From NCBI RefSeq assembly GCF_038433205.1, contig NZ_JBCDNA010000001.1:434001-498000 (forward strand): a DNA stretch of 64,000 nucleotides, written 5' to 3'. Below, piece after piece: positions 34,045 through 41,191 of this stretch (its first letter is position 1; each line of letters begins with the position of its first letter). This DNA is from Lutimonas vermicola. GTDB taxonomy: Bacteria > Bacteroidota > Bacteroidia > Flavobacteriales > Flavobacteriaceae. The notes beneath the pieces are model-generated. The model saw only the letters and a program-made list of their open reading frames with translations, did no database searches and was not told the origin of the DNA. The position numbers and the translations under genes are program-made.

Positions 34045-35265
34045 TTGAAAAAACTGAAAATTTTTAATGATCCTATTTACGGTTTTATCACGGTGAGAAA
34101 CCCATTAATTTATAAGATTATTGAACATCCTTATTTTCAGAGATTAAGAAGAATTTCCCAAATGGGATTGTCTTATCTGGTATATCCGGGTGCGCACCAT
34201 ACAAGGTTTCATCATGTTTTGGGGTGCACGTATTTGATGCAAATGGCCGTGGAAACACTGCGTCTTAAAAATGTTGAGATTAGTGACAAGGAAGAAGAGG
34301 CACTGAACCTGGCAATTTTGATGCATGACATTGGCCATGGACCCTTTTCACATGCGCTTGAACACAGTTTAATTACAGGTGTGGGGCACGAAAAAGTTTC
34401 ATTGAGGTTTATGGAACTGCTCAACGAAGAATATAATGGAGCACTTGAACTGGCTATAAAAGTGTTTAAAGGTGAATACCATAGAAAGTTCATGAACCAA
34501 TTGATTTCAGGTCAACTCGATATGGATCGCCTGGATTATCTTAAAAGAGACAGTTTTTACAGTGGGGTGGCAGAAGGAAATATTAATGTTGAAAGGCTGA
34601 TCACCATGCTGCATGTGAGGAATGATGAATTGGTAGTGGAGTTCAAAGGAATATACTCTGTTGAAAAGTTTATTATGGCCAGGCGATTTATGTACTGGCA
34701 GGTTTATTTACACAAAACAGGAATCGTTGCTGAAAGAGTTTTGGTAAAGATTCTTAAAAGGGCAAGAGAGCTTTTAACTGAGGGGGACAAACTGGAATGC
34801 AGTGGTACTTTGAATGTATTTTTGGAACAAAAAATAAATGAAACTGCGTTTAACAAAGAAAAACTGATTACTTTCAGCCAACTGGATGATTATGATGTTA
34901 TGTCAGCGCTCAAAGGTTGGGTCAGCCATCCTGACAAAATACTTTCCTATTTGAGTAATTCCATTGTGAACAGAAGGTTGCCCAAGATCGAAATGCGAAA
35001 TGATCCTTTTGAACCCGGGTATGTTGAAAAAATACGCAGCAAAGTAAAAGATGCCCTGAACCTTGATCCGAAAGAATTAGATTATGTGGTCTATCACGGA
35101 ACGGTTGAGAATAAGGCTTATGATCAGGAAAAAGAGCAGATCAAGATCATGTATAAGAATGGAGAACAAAAAGATATTATCAAGGCTTCCGACAGTTCGA
35201 GTATTGAGGCTTTGTCTATGACAGTAAGAAAGTATTACTTGTGCTATCCAAAGAAATTATTATAA
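34045..35265 (+). CDS. HD-domain phosphohydrolase (SAMHD1/YdhJ-like)
   Basis: No ATG precedes the conserved part, so the start is set at the TTG at 34045, giving 406 residues opening KKLKIFNDPIYGFI as relatives do; an earlier TTG at 33976 lies inside a -7 promoter element. The HD domain has the metal ligands in HTRFHHVLG, LMHDIGHGPFSH and QLDMDRLDYLKRD. This subfamily includes dNTP triphosphohydrolases; the nucleotide cleaved is not known. It is 64 nt ahead of lpxD in the same direction but a separate promoter precedes lpxD. Confidence 0.88.
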   Translation: MKKLKIFNDPIYGFITVRNPLIYKIIEHPYFQRLRRISQMGLSYLVYPGAHHTRFHHVLGCTYLMQMAVETLRLKNVEISDKEEEALNLAILMHDIGHGPFSHALEHSLITGVGHEKVSLRFMELLNEEYNGALELAIKVFKGEYHRKFMNQLISGQLDMDRLDYLKRDSFYSGVAEGNINVERLITMLHVRNDELVVEFKGIYSVEKFIMARRFMYWQVYLHKTGIVAERVLVKILKRARELLTEGDKLECSGTLNVFLEQKINETAFNKEKLITFSQLDDYDVMSALKGWVSHPDKILSYLSNSIVNRRLPKIEMRNDPFEPGYVEKIRSKVKDALNLDPKELDYVVYHGTVENKAYDQEKEQIKIMYKNGEQKDIIKASDSSSIEALSMTVRKYYLCYPKKLL

Positions 35266-35289
35266 TACCGGAAGATTGCTAAATTTTAG

Positions 35290-35297
35290 TATTTTTG
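35290..35297 (+). promoter_or_regulatory. Predicted -7 promoter element ahead of lpxD
   Basis: TATTTTTG fits TAnnTTTG and lies 32 nt before the TTG start of lpxD. A TTG occurs upstream at 35276 but at only 11 nt spacing, which is short. Confidence 0.35.
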
Positions 35298-35329
35298 CAA
35301 GCATCAATTTGATTTTAAAAAATTAACGA

Positions 35330-36367
35330 TTGAAATTTACAGCTAAACAGATCTCTGATATCCTAAATGGAGAAGTTCTTGGGAACCCTCAAGAAGTAGT
35401 TTCCAAGCTCTCGAAAATTGAAGAAGGAGTGAAGGGCTCACTGACTTTTTTATCGAATCCCAAATATAATTCCTGGCTTTATATTACAGACGCCTCTGTT
35501 GTTATTGTTGACCAAAATTTTATCCCTGAAAAAGAAGTTTCAAGTACCATGATCAAAGTTGAGGATCCTTATATGGCCTTTTCTACATTACTGGAATACT
35601 ACAACAATATTCAACTGGATCGCTCAGGTATTGAAGATCCTGTTTTTATTCATGAAAAAGTTTCCCTTGGAACACAAATTTATATAGGAGCTTTTAGTTA
35701 CCTCAGTGAAAATGCGAGTATTGGGAACCGTGTCAAGATCTATCCGAATGTGTTTATTGGCGATAATGTGATTATTGGTGATGATACGACAATATTTTCG
35801 GGAGCAAAGATCTATTCAGAAACCGAGATTGGAAATAATTGCACCATTCATTCAGGGAGTATCATAGGCAGTGACGGTTTTGGTTTTGCCCCTGATAAAA
35901 ATGGAGGGTACAATAAAATTCCGCAGATTGGAAATGTGATCATTGAAGACAATGTGGATATCGGTTCTGGAACAACCATTGACAGGGCAACCCTTGGGTC
36001 GACGATTATCAGGTCCGGAGTAAAGCTCGACAATCAGATACATGTAGCCCATAACGTGGAAATCGGCAAGAACACCGTGATAGCTGCACAGACAGGAATA
36101 GCGGGGTCTACAAAAATAGGCAATGAGTGTATGATTGGCGGACAGGTAGGTATTGTGGGTCATATCAGTATTGGCAATAATGTTAGAATTCAGGCTCAAT
36201 CAGGTATTGGAAAGTCAATTGGTGATAATGAGATCGTACAGGGAAGTCCGGCAATGATGTATACGGATTTCAACAAGTCCTATGTGCACTTTAGAAATTT
36301 ACCCAAATTGTGCTCGAGATTAGATGAACTTGAAAAACAAATACGCAAAAAAAAAATTGAAGAATAA
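35330..36367 (+). CDS. lpxD: UDP-3-O-(3-hydroxyacyl)glucosamine N-acyltransferase LpxD
   Basis: A 345-residue left-handed beta-helix acyltransferase. It starts at a TTG; the N-terminal uridine-binding domain (1-100) opens KFTAKQISDILNGEV, and the hexapeptide repeats run from about 105 to 300. The catalytic His is in DNQIHVAHNVEIG (about 240). It adds the second 3-hydroxyacyl chain to the lipid A precursor in the cytoplasm. It ends 2 nt before lpxC/fabZ, and it heads the block lpxD-lpxC/fabZ-lpxA-efp-lpxD-like. Confidence 0.93.
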   Translation: MKFTAKQISDILNGEVLGNPQEVVSKLSKIEEGVKGSLTFLSNPKYNSWLYITDASVVIVDQNFIPEKEVSSTMIKVEDPYMAFSTLLEYYNNIQLDRSGIEDPVFIHEKVSLGTQIYIGAFSYLSENASIGNRVKIYPNVFIGDNVIIGDDTTIFSGAKIYSETEIGNNCTIHSGSIIGSDGFGFAPDKNGGYNKIPQIGNVIIEDNVDIGSGTTIDRATLGSTIIRSGVKLDNQIHVAHNVEIGKNTVIAAQTGIAGSTKIGNECMIGGQVGIVGHISIGNNVRIQAQSGIGKSIGDNEIVQGSPAMMYTDFNKSYVHFRNLPKLCSRLDELEKQIRKKKIEE

Positions 36368-36369
36368 GT

Positions 36370-37764
36370 ATGAACCAGAAGACAATTGAAAAAGAGGTTT
36401 CTTTGCAGGGAATCGGTTTACATACGGGGAATGATGTGTCTTTAACCTTTAAGCCGTCCGGTGTAAATACCGGATTTACCTTTGTAAGAACTGACCTTGA
36501 AGGACAACCCGCTATAGAAGCACTCGCATGCTATGTGACGGATACCCAAAGAGGTACCAATATTGAAAAAAATGGGGTTGTGATCAATACTTCAGAACAT
36601 GTTCTGGCTGCAGTTGTTGGATTGGATATTGATAATATTATTATTGAAATAAATGCTCCGGAACCGCCAATTATGGATGGATCTTCAAAATATTTTGTCG
36701 AGGTTTTAGAAAAGGCAGGTATTGTTGAGCAGGATGCAGAGAGATATGTCTATGAAGTAAAAGACATTATTTCTTATAAAGATGAGGAATCGGGAAGTGA
36801 GATTATGATCATGCCGTCTGATAAGTATGAGGTCACAACCATGGTTGATTTTGGAACCAAGATTCTTGGTACGCAAAATGCAACGCTGGAAAAACTAAGT
36901 GACTTCAAAAAGGAGATCGCCGATGCAAGAACCTTTAGCTTTCTTCATGAAATAGAGATGCTCTTGGATAACAACCTGATCAAAGGAGGCGATCTGAACA
37001 ATGCCATTGTTTATGTGGATAAGCCTTTGTCTGAAAAGACAATGAAAAAATTAAGCAAGGCATTTAAAAAAGATTCGGTTAAGGTCAAACCCAATGGAAT
37101 TCTTGACAACCTGAACCTTCACTGGGCAAATGAGGCAGCAAGGCATAAGCTTTTAGATGTTATTGGTGATTTGGCTTTGATAGGGACTAAAATCCAGGGA
37201 AAAGTTATTGCCACCAAACCGGGCCACAAGATCAATACGCATTTTGCAAGAAAAATGATGAAATTGATCAAAATTGAAAAAAGAAATAAAGTTCCGCAAT
37301 ACGATCTGAGTAAACCGCCTTTGATGGATATCCATAAGATCATGAAGCTCTTGCCTCACAGGCCCCCGTTTTTGCTTATTGACCGTATTATTGAGTTGTC
37401 TGATCAGCATGTGGTAGGAATGAAAAATGTCACCATGAATGAATCGTTCTTTATAGGACATTTCCCGGATGCCCCCGTCATGCCCGGGGTGCTTCAGGTA
37501 GAGGCCATGGCTCAATGTGGGGGTATTCTAGTTTTAAGTACCGTGCCTGATCCTGAAAATTACCTTACCTATTTCATGAAAATGAACAATGTAAAATTCA
37601 AGCAAAAAGTGCTGCCCGGTGATACGCTTATCTTTAAAGCTGAACTCATGGCGCCCATAAGAAGGGGTATTTGTCATATGCAGGCCTATGGATACGCAAA
37701 TAACAAGTTGGTTGTCGAAGCTGAATTAATGGCTCAGATAGCAAGGAATCCCGAAAAACAATAA
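36370..37764 (+). CDS. lpxC: Bifunctional LpxC deacetylase / FabZ dehydratase
   Basis: A 464-residue fusion. Residues 1-300 are LpxC, UDP-3-O-acyl-N-acetylglucosamine deacetylase, the committed lipid A step, with the zinc His in TSEHVLAAV (about 78) and HKLLDVIGDLALIG (about 262). Residues 315-464 are FabZ, 3-hydroxyacyl-ACP dehydratase, with LLPHRPPFLLIDR and the catalytic His/Glu in GHFPDAPVMPGVLQVEAMAQ. The two compete for 3-hydroxyacyl chains, so fusing them couples lipid A and fatty acid supply. The fusion is characteristic of Bacteroidota. It is followed by lpxA after 17 nt. Confidence 0.96.
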   Translation: MNQKTIEKEVSLQGIGLHTGNDVSLTFKPSGVNTGFTFVRTDLEGQPAIEALACYVTDTQRGTNIEKNGVVINTSEHVLAAVVGLDIDNIIIEINAPEPPIMDGSSKYFVEVLEKAGIVEQDAERYVYEVKDIISYKDEESGSEIMIMPSDKYEVTTMVDFGTKILGTQNATLEKLSDFKKEIADARTFSFLHEIEMLLDNNLIKGGDLNNAIVYVDKPLSEKTMKKLSKAFKKDSVKVKPNGILDNLNLHWANEAARHKLLDVIGDLALIGTKIQGKVIATKPGHKINTHFARKMMKLIKIEKRNKVPQYDLSKPPLMDIHKIMKLLPHRPPFLLIDRIIELSDQHVVGMKNVTMNESFFIGHFPDAPVMPGVLQVEAMAQCGGILVLSTVPDPENYLTYFMKMNNVKFKQKVLPGDTLIFKAELMAPIRRGICHMQAYGYANNKLVVEAELMAQIARNPEKQ

Positions 37765-37781
37765 TAGCTTAATCAAAAATC

Positions 37782-38567
37782 ATGAATCAACCATTAGCAT
37801 ATATTCATCCCGGGGCAAAAATTGCAACAAATGTGGTAATAGAACCTTTCTCTACCATTCATAATAACGTAACAATTGGATCAGGAACCTGGATTGGCTC
37901 TAATGTGACAATCATGGAAGGGGCGAGAATTGGCAAGAACTGCAGAATTTTCCCGGGAGCCGTAATTTCGGCGATTCCCCAGGATCTAAAGTACGAAGGT
38001 GAAGATTCACTTACCACGATAGGAGATAATGTAACCATTAGGGAATGTGCTACCATCAATCGCGGTACCAAGGCTTACGGAAAAACAGAAATTGGCGATA
38101 ATTGTTTGATTATGGCCACTGCGCACGTAGCACATGACTGTATTATTCATGAAAATGTAATCATCGTAAACGGAGTGACACTTGCAGGACATGTTGAGAT
38201 TGGAGAATATGCCATCATTGGTGGATTGGCGGGTATACATCAATTCATTCATATTGGCAAACACGCTATGATCTCAGGAGGATCATTGGTACGAAAGGAC
38301 GTTCCTCCTTTTGTAAAGGCTGCCAAGGAGCCTTTATCTTATGTAGGCATCAATTCAATTGGATTGAGAAGACGTGGATTTAGTTCAGAAAAAATCAATG
38401 AGATTCAAAATATTTACCGTATACTTTTCCAGCAAAATAATAATACAACACAGGCCGCACGTATTCTTGAAGCGGAGTTAAACGCCAGTCCCGAGCGAGA
38501 TGAAGTACTTACCTTTATCAATAATTCTCAACGGGGTATCATGAAAGGGTATTCAAGCAACTATTAA
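37782..38567 (+). CDS. lpxA: UDP-N-acetylglucosamine acyltransferase LpxA
   Basis: A 261-residue beta-helix protein that puts the first 3-hydroxyacyl chain on UDP-GlcNAc. It shows the hexapeptide pattern from residue 5, the catalytic His in TAHVAHDCII (about 115-120) and the C-terminal helical part with LRRRGFSSEKINEIQ. It lies in the lipid A block with 17 nt to lpxC/fabZ and 11 nt to efp. Confidence 0.95.
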   Translation: MNQPLAYIHPGAKIATNVVIEPFSTIHNNVTIGSGTWIGSNVTIMEGARIGKNCRIFPGAVISAIPQDLKYEGEDSLTTIGDNVTIRECATINRGTKAYGKTEIGDNCLIMATAHVAHDCIIHENVIIVNGVTLAGHVEIGEYAIIGGLAGIHQFIHIGKHAMISGGSLVRKDVPPFVKAAKEPLSYVGINSIGLRRRGFSSEKINEIQNIYRILFQQNNNTTQAARILEAELNASPERDEVLTFINNSQRGIMKGYSSNY

Positions 38568-38578
38568 GAAATTTAAAC

Positions 38579-39145
38579 ATGGCAAGCACATCAGATATCA
38601 AAAAAGGCCTTTGTATCGTCTTTAATAATGATACATATAAAGTAATTGAATTTTTACATGTAAAGCCAGGGAAAGGACCCGCTTTTGTAAGAACAAAACT
38701 CAGGAGTTTAACCACTGGAAAAATATTGGACAACACTTTTTCGGCAGGGCATAAGCTCGAGGAGGTAAGGGTTGAGACACGTAAATATCAATACCTTTAT
38801 CCTGAAGGTGATACCTATCACTTTATGAATACCGATGATTACAATCAAATTACGCTCCAAAGAGAGGCTTTGGACACACCTGAATTGCTTAAGGAAGGCG
38901 AGATTGTAACCATTATTATCAGAACCTCCGATGAATTCCCTCTGGCTGTTGAAATGCCTTCGCATGTATACCTGGAAGTTACACATACAGAGCCGGGCGT
39001 CAAGGGAAATACAGCAACGAATGCGACTAAACCAGCAACAATAGAAACCGGTGCCAAGGTCAATGTTCCTTTGTTTATCAATGAAGGGGATAAGATCAAG
39101 ATCGATACAGAGAAAGGAACCTATGTAGAAAGAGTGAAAGAGTAA
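38579..39145 (+). CDS. efp: Elongation factor P
   Basis: A 188-residue translation factor that relieves ribosomes stalled at consecutive prolines. It has three beta-barrel domains: KOW-like (1-65), OB (66-125) and the C-terminal OB fold (126-188). The tip of domain I reads KPGKGPAF, so the Lys (about 31) that is modified in many bacteria is present; the modification enzymes were not seen. It is set between lpxA and the second lpxD-like gene, 5 nt apart from the latter. Confidence 0.95.
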   Translation: MASTSDIKKGLCIVFNNDTYKVIEFLHVKPGKGPAFVRTKLRSLTTGKILDNTFSAGHKLEEVRVETRKYQYLYPEGDTYHFMNTDDYNQITLQREALDTPELLKEGEIVTIIIRTSDEFPLAVEMPSHVYLEVTHTEPGVKGNTATNATKPATIETGAKVNVPLFINEGDKIKIDTEKGTYVERVKE

Positions 39146-39150
39146 TTTTT

Positions 39151-40083
39151 ATGAAATTTTCACGCACCCACAGTTTAGAGGAAATTGCAGAAATTATAGG
39201 GGTACCTTTTGTTGGGGACGCTGATTTTCCGGTCGAAGGGCTGAATGAAATTCATGTTGTTAAACCCGGAGATATCGTTTTTGTCGACCACCCTAAATAT
39301 TACGGTAAAGCCCTCGAATCAGCTGCAACGATCATCCTTATCAACAAAGAAGTTGAGTGCCCTGACGGAAAAGCACTGCTTATTTCCAAGGATCCGTTTT
39401 CTGATTTTAACAAACTCTCGCGACATTTCAGACCATTTGAAAGAGCGTCATCAGGTATTTCAGCGTCAGCCACTATAGGAAAAACCACTGTAGTACAACC
39501 AAATGTTTTTATCGGCAATCATGTTACCATAGGAGAACATTGTGTGATTCATCCGAATGTGACAATTTATGATCATTGTGTCATTGGAAATCACGTCATC
39601 ATTCATGCCGGAACTGTTTTAGGATCGGATGCTTTTTATTTTCAAAAAAGGCCCAGGGGTTTTGATAAATTGGAATCAGTAGGGCGGGTTGTCATTGAAG
39701 ACCACGTGGAAATCGGAGCCGCCTGTACAATAGATAAAGGGGTAACTGCTGATACTACCATCGGATGGGGAACAAAGATTGATAACCAGGTTCAAATAGC
39801 CCATGATACACTAATTGGCAAGAAATGCCTTATCGCCTCCCAAGTGGGGATTGCCGGTTGTAATATTATTGAAGACGAAGTAACTATCTGGGGACAGGTT
39901 GGTATAAAAAGCGGTTTGACCATTGGTAAAGGCGTTGAAATATATGCTCAATCAGGTGTTGGGATGGACCTTGCACCCGGAAAAGCTTATTTTGGCACGC
40001 CAGCTGTTGAAGCAAGAGATAAATTCAGGGAAATGTCTCTGATACGATCCTTGCCGAAATTACTGGAAAAAATAAAAAAATAG
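39151..40083 (+). CDS. LpxD-like UDP-acylglucosamine N-acyltransferase, second copy
   Basis: A 310-residue beta-helix protein related to the lpxD gene 3 kb upstream. It has an N-terminal domain (MKFSRTHSLEEIAEIIGV, GDIVFVDHPKYY) and hexapeptide repeats from about 95 to 290; the LpxD catalytic His is retained in VQIAHDTLIG. It is 35 residues shorter, and the C-terminal helix (SLIRSLPKLLEKIKK) is short. A second copy in the same operon could change acyl-chain choice, or act on a different nucleotide sugar. It overlaps no gene and ends 85 nt before sucD, which has its own promoter. Confidence 0.85.
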   Translation: MKFSRTHSLEEIAEIIGVPFVGDADFPVEGLNEIHVVKPGDIVFVDHPKYYGKALESAATIILINKEVECPDGKALLISKDPFSDFNKLSRHFRPFERASSGISASATIGKTTVVQPNVFIGNHVTIGEHCVIHPNVTIYDHCVIGNHVIIHAGTVLGSDAFYFQKRPRGFDKLESVGRVVIEDHVEIGAACTIDKGVTADTTIGWGTKIDNQVQIAHDTLIGKKCLIASQVGIAGCNIIEDEVTIWGQVGIKSGLTIGKGVEIYAQSGVGMDLAPGKAYFGTPAVEARDKFREMSLIRSLPKLLEKIKK

Positions 40084-40106
40084 AACGGTTTATCGTTCCA
40101 TTACTA

Positions 40107-40114
40107 TACTTTTG
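40107..40114 (+). promoter_or_regulatory. Predicted -7 promoter element of sucD
   Basis: TACTTTTG matches TAnnTTTG and lies 54 nt before the ATG of sucD. Confidence 0.4.
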
Positions 40115-40168
40115 TATCTCACAGTTTGATACAGGCTTAACATATTAAAATTCATAAAAAATAGACCA

Positions 40169-41041
40169 ATGAGTGTTTTAGTTAATAAAGATTCGAAAAT
40201 TATTGTTCAGGGTTTTACCGGTAGTGAAGGTACTTTTCATGCAGGACAAATGATTGAATATGGCAGTAATGTTGTAGGAGGTGTAACTCCAGGAAAAGGA
40301 GGCCAGTTGCATTTGGACAAACCGGTATTCAATACAGTTGCTGATGCGGTTAAAGAAGTAGGTGCAGATACTTCAATTATATTTGTACCACCGGCCTTTG
40401 CTGCAGATGCCATTATGGAAGCAGCTGAAGGAGGAATTAAAGTTATTATCTGTATCACTGAAGGAATTCCAACAGCAGATATGGTCAAAGTAAAAGCCTA
40501 TATAGAGCATAAAGACTGCAGACTGATCGGGCCAAACTGCCCCGGGGTAATTACTCCCGGAGAAGCGAAAGTGGGTATCATGCCAGGTTTTGTGTTTAAG
40601 AAAGGAAAAGTAGGAATTGTTTCCAAATCAGGTACCTTGACCTATGAAGCTGCCGATCAGGTGGTAAGAAGAGGCTTGGGCATTACAACTGCCATTGGCA
40701 TCGGTGGAGATCCAATCATTGGTACCACTACAAAGGAAGCCGTTCAATTGCTCATGAACGATCCTGAAACTGAGGCTATTGTGATGATAGGAGAAATCGG
40801 AGGCCAACTTGAGGCCGATGCAGCCCGATGGATCAAGGCTGACGGAAACAGGAAACCTGTGGTAGGTTTTATTGCCGGACAAACCGCCCCTGCCGGGAGG
40901 ACCATGGGCCATGCCGGAGCGATAGTAGGAGGAAAGGATGATACGGCGCAGGCTAAAATGAAAATACTTGCGGAGAATGGGATTCACGTTGTTGAATCTC
41001 CCGCAGAAATCGGCCAGACGGTGCTAGACGTGCTTTCCTAA
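40169..41041 (+). CDS. sucD: Succinate-CoA ligase subunit alpha
   Basis: A 290-residue subunit that holds the CoA-binding Rossmann domain (GFTGSEGTFHAGQMIEYG, 13-30) and the phospho-His loop (GRTMGHAGAIVGG, His about 247). With SucC it couples succinyl-CoA cleavage to nucleotide phosphorylation in the TCA cycle. The beta subunit gene is not in the window, so it lies elsewhere. The gene is preceded by a promoter-like element and ends in a strong terminator. Confidence 0.95.
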   Translation: MSVLVNKDSKIIVQGFTGSEGTFHAGQMIEYGSNVVGGVTPGKGGQLHLDKPVFNTVADAVKEVGADTSIIFVPPAFAADAIMEAAEGGIKVIICITEGIPTADMVKVKAYIEHKDCRLIGPNCPGVITPGEAKVGIMPGFVFKKGKVGIVSKSGTLTYEAADQVVRRGLGITTAIGIGGDPIIGTTTKEAVQLLMNDPETEAIVMIGEIGGQLEADAARWIKADGNRKPVVGFIAGQTAPAGRTMGHAGAIVGGKDDTAQAKMKILAENGIHVVESPAEIGQTVLDVLS

Positions 41042-41060
41042 ACGATTTCAACAAATCAAT

Positions 41061-41089
41061 AACCTGTCTTTAAAGACAGGTTTTTTTTT
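41061..41089 (+). terminator. Terminator of sucD
   Basis: AACCTGTC and GACAGGTT are the outer part of a perfect palindrome (41061-41082), followed by nine T residues. It lies 20 nt behind the sucD stop. Confidence 0.9.
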
Positions 41090-41157
41090 AGATTTTATTA
41101 CAATGTTAAATAATTCTTAATTCATGTAACCAGCTCTGTATTTACTCAAACAATTAA

Positions 41158-41165
41158 TATTTTTG
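41158..41165 (+). promoter_or_regulatory. Predicted -7 promoter element of the M16 gene
   Basis: TATTTTTG matches TAnnTTTG and lies 26 nt before the ATG at 41192. Confidence 0.4.
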
Positions 41166-41191
41166 ATAGTTACTTACCTTAAAATCACACC

